Positions 27,447 to 37,517 of a DNA stretch of 64,000 bases are shown one piece after another. Every line of letters begins with the position of its first letter. The first letter of the stretch is position 1. The position numbers and the translations under genes are program-made. The notes beneath the pieces were generated by a model that was not told the origin of the DNA, did not search any database, and saw only the letters and a list, made by a program, of their open reading frames with translations. Location of the stretch: the NCBI GenBank assembly GCA_015060685.1, contig SUXZ01000004.1, forward strand, positions 1 through 64,000, in the 5' to 3' direction. This stretch comes from Mediterranea massiliensis (lineage in GTDB: Bacteria > Bacteroidota > Bacteroidia > Bacteroidales > Bacteroidaceae).

Positions 27447-27466
27447 TGATTTATGAGGAAGTTACA

Positions 27467-29191
27467 TTATTCAGCAGAAGTAACCCAACCACCCCAAACT
27501 TGTTGCATTTGATCATTTACATCAAGTATACTTTGTGGGATTGGCCAATATTCGTGCTTGTTCTTGATAAATTCAATATTAATTTTCTTGATATCTTTCC
27601 AAGGATGACGAACTTCGTAAACCAACTTGTGAGGCTTAGTACCACCTGAAGTCCAGTATTCGTCGAATTGATAAGGGATGTTGTCAAGAACCTTGTCATA
27701 GCATTCCTTAGCAATACCCCAACGAACGATATCATGCCAACGGCAGCCTTCGAACCAAAGTTCGTATTGCTTTTCGTCTTGAAGTACTTGGAGGTTAACT
27801 GATTCTGAAACAGGTGCACCGGCACGTTGTTGAATCTTGTTGATGTACTTCTTTGCTTCAGCAGGAGCTTCTGTTAAGCAAGCTTCAGCATAAATCAAGT
27901 AAGCTTCACCCAAACGAGCAAGACAGAAATTAGTTTGATTACATTCAGAGCCGATAGAAAGGTCAACATCGTTAGGATGACACATCATCTTCACTTCCAT
28001 CACATCGCTACGAGCGAACGAACCGTTAGAGTTTCTGATACCACGTTCTGGGTCGAATTCCTTTTGTTCACGAGTAGTGCAAGTAGCATCGCTTCTCCAA
28101 CCGCAGAGTTCTTCATCGTAGAAGAATTCGTCTGAAGTCAAGAATGTAGCTTTACGACGGTAGCTATCACCTTCGTTAGCCAACATCTTGTGAGCAAATT
28201 CATGGTTGATTGAACCACCTCCCCAACCACCGGTTGAGCAGATTTGTGGATTCAGACCTTGACCTACGATGTCGTCACCACGCCAGTTCAATACGTTGGC
28301 AACCATCCAACGACCACGGTTAATGTTTTCCCACCAACCGCCAAGGTCATTGTTTGCAGTAAAGTTAAATTCGAAAATCTTTTCTTCACAACCATCACCT
28401 TCTACGTGGAAGAGGTCGCGGAAACGTTCACCCGGAACAAGGTCGTAGTTTGAAGACTCAACAAGTGGCTTCATTACAGAAACGACCTTAGCATTGTCAC
28501 CGGCAAAGAGGGCAGACTTACCTGCAACGAAACGAGCAAAACCTTCTGTTGCAATCCAAGCACCTTCTTTATCATCCTTACCGTTGCGTTTAGGAAGGTC
28601 AGGGATTGCTGCTTCACATTCAGCAACACACCAATCGAAGATAGCCTTTTGTGATTCAGCATTCACCGGTTTGTCGTCAACAATAAGGTGATCTACCAAT
28701 GGTGGACGATAATATACCTGTGCAGCCAACATGTGTGCCCATGCACGCATTACGCGAGCTTGTGCCACTGCTTGCTTCTTGATTTGAGTATCAGCAGATT
28801 CACCAAAATAGTTGATTACAAGGTTTGCAGAGTAGATAGCCTTATAAATGTGATTATAAAGTGTACCGATTGGAGCAGAACTTGGGTCATAGTTGAATTC
28901 ATTCACAACGCGGAAGTCAGCGTGGTCGCTAGTATCACCACCGGCAGCAAATACGTCGTCAGCCGAGTAGTTCAAACCCATGATATAGGCATTCCAAATA
29001 CCTTCACATTTAGCAATTTCTTCAAGATAAGAAGTATACATAGCAGTCACAGCCGATTCAGCATCCGCATCGGTCTTATAGAAACCATCGATAGGGTCTG
29101 TTCCTTTTTGTGGAATATCGAGCATGTCTTCGCATGAGTTCATGAACATCATACCCGAAAGCAAAGCGATAGAATAAATTATCTTTTTCAT
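27467..29191 (-). CDS. SusD-like outer-membrane glycan-binding lipoprotein
   Basis: A 574-aa RagB/SusD-family protein. The signal peptide MKKIIYSIALLSGMMFMNSC has a lipobox ending at Cys20, followed by EDMLDIPQKGT (acidic surface-export signal). The helical core includes AVAQARVMRAWAHMLAAQVY and the C-terminal motifs INKIQQRAGAP, ELWFEGCRWHDIVRWGIA and WPIPQSILDVN. SusD caps the SusC barrel and binds the substrate. Located 22 bp downstream of its SusC partner. No enzymes or regulator adjoin, so substrate is unknown. Confidence 0.95.
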   Translation of the reverse strand: MKKIIYSIALLSGMMFMNSCEDMLDIPQKGTDPIDGFYKTDADAESAVTAMYTSYLEEIAKCEGIWNAYIMGLNYSADDVFAAGGDTSDHADFRVVNEFNYDPSSAPIGTLYNHIYKAIYSANLVINYFGESADTQIKKQAVAQARVMRAWAHMLAAQVYYRPPLVDHLIVDDKPVNAESQKAIFDWCVAECEAAIPDLPKRNGKDDKEGAWIATEGFARFVAGKSALFAGDNAKVVSVMKPLVESSNYDLVPGERFRDLFHVEGDGCEEKIFEFNFTANNDLGGWWENINRGRWMVANVLNWRGDDIVGQGLNPQICSTGGWGGGSINHEFAHKMLANEGDSYRRKATFLTSDEFFYDEELCGWRSDATCTTREQKEFDPERGIRNSNGSFARSDVMEVKMMCHPNDVDLSIGSECNQTNFCLARLGEAYLIYAEACLTEAPAEAKKYINKIQQRAGAPVSESVNLQVLQDEKQYELWFEGCRWHDIVRWGIAKECYDKVLDNIPYQFDEYWTSGGTKPHKLVYEVRHPWKDIKKINIEFIKNKHEYWPIPQSILDVNDQMQQVWGGWVTSAE

Positions 29192-29213
29192 ATTTCTATT
29201 CGTTTTTTATTAA

Positions 29214-32200
29214 TTAAAATGTAACACTTACACCCAAAACTACCTTGCTCATAGTAGGATATCCACCCTTGTCAAGACCTGGGCCGTTAAAACTTGAAGT
29301 AGTTGTTTCTGGGTCGAGACCTGGATACTTAGTGAATGTGAAGAAGTCGTCGAGTGAAACGTAAACACGTGCATTTTCTACGAATGCCTTCTTAGTGATT
29401 TGTTTAGGCAATGTGTAACCCAATTGGATTTGCTTGATCTTGAAGAATGAGCCATCGTAAACCATTGCAGAAGAACGCCAGAATGTACCAGAACCAGCTA
29501 CAGTGTTAGCATCAGGAAGTTTCTTAGACTTGAAGTCGTCGTATATACCCTTAGCGAAGTTGTTCCAACCTGTACGGTAGAGACCATAATATACATCGTT
29601 ACCAGCAATACCACTACCAAAGATAGTAAGGTCGAAGCCTTTGTATTCACCACTCAATGTGATACCGTAAGTCAATGAAGGAAGACCAGAACCGATGTTA
29701 GTCATATCACCTTCTTGTGGGTCGTTAGTCAACCCACCATTAGCATCGTAATATTGAGGAGCACCATTTTCATCTCTGCCGGCATATTTATAACCACGCA
29801 TATACCAAAGAGGTTGTCCTTCTTCGAAGTAGCACCTAATTGTTTCAGGGCTTGAACCATCAACAACACCACCTTGGATGCGGTCAGAATCCAAATAAGT
29901 TACTTCGTTCTTCAATGTAGCCAAGTTAGCTGATACGCTATAGTTGAAGTCACCAATTCTGTCTTTCCAGGTCAATTCCATTTCGAAACCACTGTTCTTG
30001 ATTTCACCGGCATTCATTGTAATAGTGCTCACACCGGTTTCAGGCATTGCAGTAGCATTGATAAGAAGGTCCTTAGTAGTCTTGATATAGTAGTCGAGAC
30101 CTACAGACAAACGGTCGTTCAAGAAACGGAAGTCAGCACCGAAGTCGATTTGTTCTGAAGTTTCCCAAGTCAACTTAGGATTAGCAATACCGTTAGGCAT
30201 TGAACCATAAGTAGCTGAGTTAGAAGCACCATATTGATACCATTTGCTGTTAGTAGCGATACCAGAAGTGTATGAGTAGTTACCCAATACATTTACGTTA
30301 CCGTTTTGACCCCAAGATGCACGGAGCTTACCAAATGACATGATAGATGGATCGATAAGATCTTTGAAGAATTCTTCGTTAGAGAATGTCCAACCAGCAG
30401 ATGCAGAGAAGAACTTACCCCAGCGATTGTCCTTAGCCAACTTAGAAGAGTCGAATGCGTCGGCACGGAAGTTAGCTTGTACGCTATAACGGTTGTCGTA
30501 GCTATAAGTTACACGACCGAAGTAAGAGAGCGCGCGAGTCATATTAGGAGCACCATTGAAGCTCTTTGAAGTATCTGAATTACCATTTACATAGTTCAAA
30601 TAGATATAGTTAGGAGCGTATGAAGTAAGGATGTCCGGACCTGAAGCGTTAGCGCTTACACCATTAGAGTTTGATTGACGGAATGACATACCGGCCATAG
30701 CACCTACAGCGTGCTTACCAAACATTTCGTTGTAGTTGATAAAGTTTTCCCATTGATACCAAGTAGAGTTGTTGCTACCACCAGAAATAGCGTAGTTGTC
30801 ACCCTTGGTTTGGCCGTTGAGGTAGTATGGGAATTCCCAGTTGGAGTTATTGCTGAATGAAAGGCGATAACCCAAACGAGAAGTGAAAGTCACAGACTTA
30901 ATAGGAGTGATGTTCAAGAAAGCAGTACCGTTGATGTTCACACCTTCGTTCTTACCTGTAGCGCGGTCGCGTTGTGAGAAGGGGTTACCACCGGCGAGAC
31001 GTTGGTTGAAGTAAGAAGTAGCATAGTAACCGTTTTCGTCACCGAAGAGAGTGTAGTTAGAGTTACCAGCTTGGATTTCGTTATAATAGTTGCGATAGTC
31101 GCCCAACATTTGTTCAGGCTTAGTCCAGTACATAGGAGTCAATGGGTCGATGAGGAGCAACATTTCGAATGAAGTACCGTAACCGTTTTCAGAAACGCCA
31201 CGTGAGCTCCATTTTTCGATAGATGTGTTAGTACCTACTTGCAACCAATCCTTGATCTTATAGTCAGCATTGATTTGAGCAGTCAAACGTTCGTACTTAT
31301 CTTTGCTACCCTTAATGATACCATCTTGGTTCACGTGGTTCAAACTCATGAAGTAAGAACCGCGGTCGTTACCACCAGAGAAAGTAAGTGAGTGTTGAGT
31401 AGCCCAAGTATTTTCAAAGTATTCATCCAACCAGTTAGTATTAGTGTTAGGATTCCAACCATAAGCATCTTGTGCGTCCTTCAATGCTGCATTTACTGCA
31501 TCAGCACCAAGTTGCATAGTCATCCAATCCTTGAATTGAGTTGCGTTAAGCAATTCAGGAACAGCACCGAGCATTTGGTTAGTGAACTTACCTTCGTAAG
31601 TAATAGAACCTTTACCCTTTGCACCAGACTTAGTTGTGATAAGTACAACACCGTTACCGGCTTCAGCACCGTAGATGGCAGCAGAAGCAGCGTCCTTCAA
31701 AACCTCCATTGATTCAATCATAGAAGGATCGAGGTATTGGATGCTTTCTACTTGCAAACCGTCAACGATCAAAAGGGGACCGATGTCGCGTGAGTTAGAA
31801 GAATAACCACGAACGCGGATTTCTGCGCCTTGGCCAGGCTTACCAGAACTGTTCAATACTTGGATACCGGCAGCTTTACCTTGGAGAGCAGCAGCAGCGT
31901 CAGTAGTAGAACGGCTCTTAAGGTCTTCAGATTTTACTGAAGCAACTGAACCGGTAAGGTCACTCTTGCGTTGTACACCGTAACCTACTACTACAACTTC
32001 GTCCAAAACTTGTGCATCTTCTTCCATAACGATAGACAAGTTTGTGCGGCCATTCACTGCAACTTCTTGAGTCTTGTAACCAATGTAAGAGATTACAAGC
32101 GTTGCATTAGAATTCACTTGAATAGTGAAATTACCATCAAGATCGGTAATAGTACCATTTTGGTTATTACCCTTTTCTTGAATAGCAACACCAATCATTG

Positions 32201-32306
32201 GTTCTGAGTTCTTGTCAGAAATGTTACCTTTTACCTGTATTTGAGCAAATGCTGAAGTACAGCACATGACAACAAATGCCAGTAAAGCAAAAAGTCTTGT
32301 TTTCAT
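29214..32306 (-). CDS. SusC-like TonB-dependent transporter
   Basis: A 1030-aa outer-membrane TonB-dependent importer of the SusC/RagA family. Signal peptide MKTRLFALLAFVVMCCTSAFA, a carboxypeptidase D regulatory-like domain (about 24-95), TonB box LDEVVVVGYG, plug (about 110-230), then a long beta-barrel ending in a final aromatic VVLGVSVTF. It pairs with the SusD gene downstream. Codon choice is markedly more A/T-rich and uniform than neighbouring genes, as in highly expressed genes. A leader of about 240 nt precedes it. Confidence 0.96.
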   Translation of the reverse strand: MKTRLFALLAFVVMCCTSAFAQIQVKGNISDKNSEPMIGVAIQEKGNNQNGTITDLDGNFTIQVNSNATLVISYIGYKTQEVAVNGRTNLSIVMEEDAQVLDEVVVVGYGVQRKSDLTGSVASVKSEDLKSRSTTDAAAALQGKAAGIQVLNSSGKPGQGAEIRVRGYSSNSRDIGPLLIVDGLQVESIQYLDPSMIESMEVLKDAASAAIYGAEAGNGVVLITTKSGAKGKGSITYEGKFTNQMLGAVPELLNATQFKDWMTMQLGADAVNAALKDAQDAYGWNPNTNTNWLDEYFENTWATQHSLTFSGGNDRGSYFMSLNHVNQDGIIKGSKDKYERLTAQINADYKIKDWLQVGTNTSIEKWSSRGVSENGYGTSFEMLLLIDPLTPMYWTKPEQMLGDYRNYYNEIQAGNSNYTLFGDENGYYATSYFNQRLAGGNPFSQRDRATGKNEGVNINGTAFLNITPIKSVTFTSRLGYRLSFSNNSNWEFPYYLNGQTKGDNYAISGGSNNSTWYQWENFINYNEMFGKHAVGAMAGMSFRQSNSNGVSANASGPDILTSYAPNYIYLNYVNGNSDTSKSFNGAPNMTRALSYFGRVTYSYDNRYSVQANFRADAFDSSKLAKDNRWGKFFSASAGWTFSNEEFFKDLIDPSIMSFGKLRASWGQNGNVNVLGNYSYTSGIATNSKWYQYGASNSATYGSMPNGIANPKLTWETSEQIDFGADFRFLNDRLSVGLDYYIKTTKDLLINATAMPETGVSTITMNAGEIKNSGFEMELTWKDRIGDFNYSVSANLATLKNEVTYLDSDRIQGGVVDGSSPETIRCYFEEGQPLWYMRGYKYAGRDENGAPQYYDANGGLTNDPQEGDMTNIGSGLPSLTYGITLSGEYKGFDLTIFGSGIAGNDVYYGLYRTGWNNFAKGIYDDFKSKKLPDANTVAGSGTFWRSSAMVYDGSFFKIKQIQLGYTLPKQITKKAFVENARVYVSLDDFFTFTKYPGLDPETTTSSFNGPGLDKGGYPTMSKVVLGVSVTF

Positions 32307-32715
32307 AAATTTTAATTGAATAATAAGTAATTAAGATTAATAATTATTGTGTATTCGCTTTGATAGCAGAATAGGATTCACCGACAGGCATATCTGGATT
32401 CGGTGACAAGGAGGGTTCAATGTGTTCTTTATTTCATTGGCAATTAATTGTTTTTAAAGGTTTCTACATTATATATTTAGTTAATAATATTTAAGGTATA
32501 TCGGTTAAGGAAAGGTTATTTAAGGTCTTTTGATCAGAATATCGGCGGCAAATATATAAAAATATATTAAATGGTGTACTTAAATGCTTAAAAAAATAGT
32601 ATTATTTTATCTAATCTCTGTATTTTGCTAATTTAGATGTGGCAAATTGATAGTGTATTAACCAAAACTGATACGTTCTTTGGCTAATATAATAAGGTGG
32701 GGTGTTTGCGGATGC
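32307..32715. other. Leader region of the orphan susC and gap to miaA
   Basis: 409 bp without a gene. It contains the susC -7 box (32549-32556) and a leader with a small hairpin CACCGA...TCGGTG (about 32378-32405). The stretch from 32560 to 32715 is AT-rich and shows no other recognisable feature; no terminator was seen after miaA. Confidence 0.5.
32549..32556 (-). promoter_or_regulatory. -7 box for the orphan susC
   Basis: On the minus strand TATATTTG. A leader of roughly 235 nt follows; no clear -33 box. Confidence 0.45.
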
Positions 32716-33615
32716 TTATAGTTGTTGGGAGAGGTATTGTAAAATGGCACTCTCTTCGTCGGGGTGGAACCAACGGATTTCTTCGTCTCGCTTAAACCAA
32801 GTCATCTGCTTGCGCGAGTAGATGCGCGAATTTTGCTGAATCTTTTCGATGGCAAAGGGTAATGTCCATTCGCCGTCAAAGTATCGGAACATCTCTTTGT
32901 ATCCAACAGTGTTTAGAGAGTTTAAATGTCGGTAGGGATAAACACTTCTGGCCTCGGCTTCCAAACCGTCGGTCATCATTTGCAGCACTCGTTGGTTGAT
33001 GCGTTCGTATAGTTCCTCACGCGGGCGGGTAAGTCCAATCTTTATAATGCTGAAGGGGCGTAGCTTGGTTTGTTGTGTGCGGTACGAAGTGTATGTTCTG
33101 CCTGTCATGTAGCAGATTTCGAGTGCATGGATAACACGCTTTGGATTCTTCAAATCCACTACCTTATAATATTCCGGGTCGAGTAGACGAAGCTCGGAGC
33201 AGAGCTGTTCCAATCCTTCGCTTTCATACTTTTGCATTAATAATTGCCTTGTCTCGGCATCAACGGTAGGGATGTCGTCTATTCCTTTGCATACGGCATC
33301 GATGTACATCATGGAGCCTCCGGTCAGCAATACGTTGTCGCGCTCTTGAAACAGTTTTTCGAGCAAGGCCATTACCTCTGTCTCGTATTGGGCGGCACTG
33401 TAATAGTCGGTCAACTTCAATGTGCCGACCATGTGGTGAGGTACCCGTTGCAACTCCTCGGCGGTAGGGGCTGCCGTACCAATCTTCAAGTCGGCATAGA
33501 GTTGTCGTGAATCAGCGGATATAATACAAGCGTTGAGCGCTTCGGCAAGCCGAAGGCTCAACGCTGTTTTACCTACCCCGGTGGGGCCTATAAGTACTAC
33601 TAATGTCTTATACAT
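32716..33615 (-). CDS. miaA: tRNA dimethylallyltransferase
   Basis: A 299-aa enzyme that prenylates A37 of tRNAs reading UNN codons. The P-loop [18 protein letters not shown], the [16 protein letters not shown] motif, [19 protein letters not shown] and the C-terminal [18 protein letters not shown] are all present. Stop codon to start codon distance to the upstream gene is 2 bp, so it ends a long operon. Genomes of this group often carry a second miaA; only one is in this window. Confidence 0.95.
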   Translation of the reverse strand: MYKTLVVLIGPTGVGKTALSLRLAEALNACIISADSRQLYADLKIGTAAPTAEELQRVPHHMVGTLKLTDYYSAAQYETEVMALLEKLFQERDNVLLTGGSMMYIDAVCKGIDDIPTVDAETRQLLMQKYESEGLEQLCSELRLLDPEYYKVVDLKNPKRVIHALEICYMTGRTYTSYRTQQTKLRPFSIIKIGLTRPREELYERINQRVLQMMTDGLEAEARSVYPYRHLNSLNTVGYKEMFRYFDGEWTLPFAIEKIQQNSRIYSRKQMTWFKRDEEIRWFHPDEESAILQYLSQQL

Positions 33616-33617
33616 TA

Positions 33618-34175
33618 TTAATATTGGTCGTCGTAGGGGTTGCCCATGCCTTCATCGAAACCGCTGAAACCATCCTTGTCGAATTCGTCCATGTCGAAGT
33701 CTTGGTCGCCATAGAAGTCTTCACCCAAATCGAGCGAACCGGCTGTTTTGGCATCAAATTCTTCGAAGTCCATGAGTTGCTTAGGTGCATCTCCCATCTT
33801 TTTGGTGCAAACAGCTTGGGCGATACTCTTTCCGGTAATGATTTCGGTCAGTTCAATGAAGAAACAACGCTCTGTCAGATAGTCGAATACGTAGAGCAGT
33901 TTTTGCTTTTCGTCTTCAACCAACTCGCTGATGGGTGTTTCGTCCATTACCCAACTGTCTATTTCCGGATTGTCGTCCATCTCTTCCAAGGTTACTTCCT
34001 TTTCCTTTTCCCAATCTTCGTCGCAGATGAAGAATGAAGTCATCTGATCGTTGCTGTAGCCAACGCTTTCAAGAATTGCTTCGTGGAAATCGAAGAACGT
34101 TGCGTCTGGATCGATTTGTATCTCGCGTACGAAATCTTCTGTTTCGTCGGAGATGATGGTAAAGCGGTATATCAT
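33618..34175 (-). CDS. pRiA4b ORF-3-like family protein
   Basis: A 185-aa acidic protein. The N-terminal [37 protein letters not shown] and [17 protein letters not shown] blocks match the plasmid pRiA4b ORF-3 (IS1096 TnpR-like) family, which is widespread but uncharacterised. The C-terminus (residues about 150-185) is a Asp/Gly/Phe-rich tail. Lies between lpxA and miaA within the operon; functional link unknown. Confidence 0.8.
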   Translation of the reverse strand: MIYRFTIISDETEDFVREIQIDPDATFFDFHEAILESVGYSNDQMTSFFICDEDWEKEKEVTLEEMDDNPEIDSWVMDETPISELVEDEKQKLLYVFDYLTERCFFIELTEIITGKSIAQAVCTKKMGDAPKQLMDFEEFDAKTAGSLDLGEDFYGDQDFDMDEFDKDGFSGFDEGMGNPYDDQY

Positions 34176-34205
34176 ATTTCTTAGATTATTCGTAAGAAGT
34201 TACAT

Positions 34206-34982
34206 TTATTTTCCGGCAGGAATAATGCCGCGAGTAGAAGCCTTGATGAAATCAACAATGTATTTCACTTCGGGAATCATCTCTATCTCTGCTTCAATCT
34301 TAGCCAAAGCATTGGTTGTGTTCAATCCGCTTTGGTAGATGATGCGGTAGGCATTGTGGATGGCTTCGATGGTTTCGTTCGAGAATCCACGACGGCGCAA
34401 ACCAACCAGGTTCAAACCGCAGTAGCAGATGGGCTCGCGGCCGGCAATAATATAAGGAGGAATGTCCTTGCTGGTGCGGCAGCCGCCTTGTACCATGCCA
34501 TAGCCACCGATACGGCAGAATTGGTGCATCAGTACACTGGCGCTGATAATAGAGTTGTCGTCAATAATGATTTCACCAGCCATCTTGGTCGAGTTGCCAA
34601 TGATACAGCCACTGCCGATGATAGCATCGTGAGCCACGTGTACACCCTCCATCAAGAGGTTGTTGCTACCGACTACAGTCTTTCCTTTTGCGGCAGTACC
34701 ACGGTTGATGGTTACGTTTTCGCGAATGAGGTTGTTGTCGCCAACTTCGGCAGTTGTCTCTTCACCTCTGAACTTCAAGTCTTGAGGAACGGCACCAATC
34801 ACGGCTCCGGGGAATATGGTGTTACCATTTCCGATGCGTGCACCATAAAGAATGCTGGCGTTAGACATAATCTTATTGTTGTTGCCTATCACAACGTTCT
34901 TGTCGATATATACGAACGGAGCGATTTCGCAATTCTCACCAATGATTGCTTCGGGGTGAATGTAGGCTAATGGACTAATCAT
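34206..34982 (-). CDS. lpxA: UDP-N-acetylglucosamine acyltransferase
   Basis: A 258-aa left-handed beta-helix enzyme catalysing the first lipid A step. It starts with MISPLAYIHPEAIIGENCEI and shows hexapeptide repeats throughout; the catalytic-region HVAHDAIIGSGC and MHQFCRIGGYGMVQGG are typical of LpxA, and the C-terminal helical part follows. Third of the lpxD-lpxC/fabZ-lpxA block, 19 bp after lpxC-fabZ. Confidence 0.95.
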   Translation of the reverse strand: MISPLAYIHPEAIIGENCEIAPFVYIDKNVVIGNNNKIMSNASILYGARIGNGNTIFPGAVIGAVPQDLKFRGEETTAEVGDNNLIRENVTINRGTAAKGKTVVGSNNLLMEGVHVAHDAIIGSGCIIGNSTKMAGEIIIDDNSIISASVLMHQFCRIGGYGMVQGGCRTSKDIPPYIIAGREPICYCGLNLVGLRRRGFSNETIEAIHNAYRIIYQSGLNTTNALAKIEAEIEMIPEVKYIVDFIKASTRGIIPAGK

Positions 34983-35001
34983 ATTGAATTATCTGTTTTA
35001 A

Positions 35002-36387
35002 TTATTTGTTCTTAACTATTTGTGCCATGAATTCGGCTTCGCACACAATCTTTTCTCCTACGAATACATAGCCTTTCATGGTTGCGATGCCGCGACGGAT
35101 AGGAGTGAGCAACTCTACACGGAATATCAATGTGTCGCCGGGCACTACCTTCTGGCGGAACTTCACACCATCTATCTTCATGAAGTAGGTAGAGTAGCGT
35201 TCGGGTTCGTCAACAGAACTGAGTACGAACAGCCCACCAACCTGTGCCATGGCTTCCACTTGCAATACTCCAGGCATAACAGGTTCTTGTGGAAAGTGAC
35301 CTTGGAAGAAAGGTTCATTGCTGGTTACATTCTTCACACCAACAATGTAGTTTGCACCAATCTCAATTACCTTGTCCACCAATTGGAATGGGTAGCGGTG
35401 TGGAAGCAGTTCGCGAATGCGGTTTACATCCATAACTGGGGCTACGTTACAATCGTAAACAGGTGCTTGTATTTCGTGCTGGCGGATTTCTTTGCGCATC
35501 TGGCGGGCAAACTTGTTGTTGATGGTGTGGCCGGGGCGTGTTGCGATGATGCGGCCTTTAATGGGCTTGCCAATCAAGGCTAAGTCGCCGATAACGTCGA
35601 GCAGTTTGTGACGGGCACATTCGTTGGGCCAAACAAGTGGTGTGTGTTGGATGTATCCCAATTGTTTGGCATCCATGTGTGGCACACCAAGCAAATCGGC
35701 TAATTTGTCAAGGTTGTCTTGCGGCATTTCACGTTCGTAGATAACAACGGCATTGTCCAAGTCGCCACCTTTGATAAGGCCTGCTTGCAACAATGGCTCA
35801 ATTTCGCGAACGAATACAAATGTACGGCTGGCAGCAACTTCTTCCTTGAACTTACTCATGTCCTCGAGGGTAGCAAATTGGTTGGGAAGGATGGTAGAGT
35901 CGTATGATACCAAAACGTTCAAACTGAAATTCTCGTCGGGAAGAACGGTTATGAACGAACCGGTTGCTTCGTCACGGAACTCAATCTTGTGCTTGATGAT
36001 ATAGAAATCTTTGATTGCTTCTTGTTCAACGATACCTACTCGCTCGATTTCGTTTACATAGTATTTGGCACTACCATCCAGAATGGGAAATTCGGGGCCA
36101 TTTACTTGAATCAGACAGTTGTCGATGCCGAATGCATAAAGTGCTGCCATTGCATGCTCAATGGTGCTGACCTTTACGCCGTTCTTTACCAATACGGTAC
36201 CTCGTGTAGTTTCTCCAACGTTGTCGGCTATGGCATCAATAATGGGTTGCCCCTCCAAATCTACACGTTGGATCTTGTATCCGTGATTGTCTGGAGCAGG
36301 ATTAAATGTTACTGTTAAGTCAAGTCCGGTATGAAGGCCCTTTCCACTGAGCGAAAAGGCTTCCTTCAAAGTTTTTTGTTTTAGCAT
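35002..36387 (-). CDS. Bifunctional LpxC deacetylase / FabZ dehydratase
   Basis: A 461-aa fusion. Residues about 1-305 are LpxC, the zinc deacetylase committing to lipid A synthesis: HTGLDLTV near the start, the zinc-site STIEHAMAALYAFGID, and ARHKLLDVIGDLALIG with the HxxxD zinc ligands. Residues about 315-461 are FabZ, a beta-hydroxyacyl-ACP dehydratase: LLPHRYPFQLVDKV, the active-site HFPQEPVMPGVLQVEAMAQ. The fusion is typical of Bacteroidales and couples lipid A to fatty-acid flux. lpxD ends 3 bp upstream. Confidence 0.96.
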   Translation of the reverse strand: MLKQKTLKEAFSLSGKGLHTGLDLTVTFNPAPDNHGYKIQRVDLEGQPIIDAIADNVGETTRGTVLVKNGVKVSTIEHAMAALYAFGIDNCLIQVNGPEFPILDGSAKYYVNEIERVGIVEQEAIKDFYIIKHKIEFRDEATGSFITVLPDENFSLNVLVSYDSTILPNQFATLEDMSKFKEEVAASRTFVFVREIEPLLQAGLIKGGDLDNAVVIYEREMPQDNLDKLADLLGVPHMDAKQLGYIQHTPLVWPNECARHKLLDVIGDLALIGKPIKGRIIATRPGHTINNKFARQMRKEIRQHEIQAPVYDCNVAPVMDVNRIRELLPHRYPFQLVDKVIEIGANYIVGVKNVTSNEPFFQGHFPQEPVMPGVLQVEAMAQVGGLFVLSSVDEPERYSTYFMKIDGVKFRQKVVPGDTLIFRVELLTPIRRGIATMKGYVFVGEKIVCEAEFMAQIVKNK

Positions 36388-36390
36388 GGG

Positions 36391-37431
36391 CTATTTATTT
36401 AATTGTTGTTTTAGTTCTTCTAATTCCTTGCGTAAAGCACTCATCTCTTTGTACATATCTGGCAATTTGCGGAAAATGGCCTGCGATTTGAAGTATGGCT
36501 TCATTTCCATAGGAGGAGTACCGATGAGTTGTTGGTTTGCCTTGAGACTTCCCGGTACGCCCGATTGTGCGCCTAAATTCACCTTGTCGCCAATTGTAAT
36601 GTGTCCGGCTATTCCAACTTGTCCGCCAAACATACACCATTCGCCAATCTTAGTCGAGCCTGCTACACCTACCTGAGAGGCCATTACGGTATTGGCACCT
36701 ACCTCTACGTTGTGGGCTATTTGCACCAGGTTGTCAAGCTTGACGCCTTTGTGGATAATGGTTGCTCCCATTGTTGCACGGTCGATACAGGTGTTGGCAC
36801 CAATCTCTACGTTATCTTCCAAAATGGCGATGCCGATTTGAGGAATCTTTTCGTAGCCATTGGGTGACGGTGCGAATCCAAAGCCATCAGCACCAACCAC
36901 ACTGCCGGCATGCATAATGCAGTTGTTGCCAACGATGCAATCGTGATAAACAGTAGCATGTGCATAAAGGATGCAATTTGCTCCTACTTTTGCATTGCTA
37001 CCTACTGTTGCATGGGGGTGCAATGCGGTTCCATCTCCAATTACGGCTCCATCTCCAACGCAAGCAAAAGGTGCCAAATAGACATCCTTGCCTATTTTTG
37101 CGGTAGGTGCTACGTATGCCAAAGGGTCTATACCAACACGCTTCGGGTGACTTTGTTCGTAAAGAGTCATTAGTTTTGCCAGACTTTCGTAGGCATTGTT
37201 AACCTTAATCAATGTAGCATTGATGGGTTGTTCAGGAATAAAATCCTTGTTTACCAATACAATGGATGATTTTGTCTCGTAAATATAGGGTGTATATTTA
37301 GGATTCGAAAGGAATGAAAGTGCACCAGGCACTCCTTCTTCAATTTTTGCAAAGGTATGTACGGTTGCGTTTTCGTCGCCAACAATTTCTCCTTGAACAA
37401 ATGCGGCTATCTGTTTTGCTGAAAATTCCAT
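36391..37431 (-). CDS. lpxD: UDP-3-O-acylglucosamine N-acyltransferase
   Basis: A 346-aa enzyme adding the N-linked acyl chain to UDP-3-O-acyl-GlcN. An N-terminal uridine-binding domain ([23 protein letters not shown]) precedes a left-handed beta-helix with many hexapeptides; the catalytic [21 protein letters not shown] is intact. The C-terminal helix ends [12 protein letters not shown]. First gene of the lpx block; an 86-bp gap separates it from the HD gene. Confidence 0.95.
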   Translation of the reverse strand: MEFSAKQIAAFVQGEIVGDENATVHTFAKIEEGVPGALSFLSNPKYTPYIYETKSSIVLVNKDFIPEQPINATLIKVNNAYESLAKLMTLYEQSHPKRVGIDPLAYVAPTAKIGKDVYLAPFACVGDGAVIGDGTALHPHATVGSNAKVGANCILYAHATVYHDCIVGNNCIMHAGSVVGADGFGFAPSPNGYEKIPQIGIAILEDNVEIGANTCIDRATMGATIIHKGVKLDNLVQIAHNVEVGANTVMASQVGVAGSTKIGEWCMFGGQVGIAGHITIGDKVNLGAQSGVPGSLKANQQLIGTPPMEMKPYFKSQAIFRKLPDMYKEMSALRKELEELKQQLNK

Positions 37432-37517
37432 ACTTTATTCGTTTGTAGATTGATTTCAAAATACAAATTAACAACTTTTTTTTGATATAGCCTTACTCAA
37501 CGTTAATTATTTTGTAA

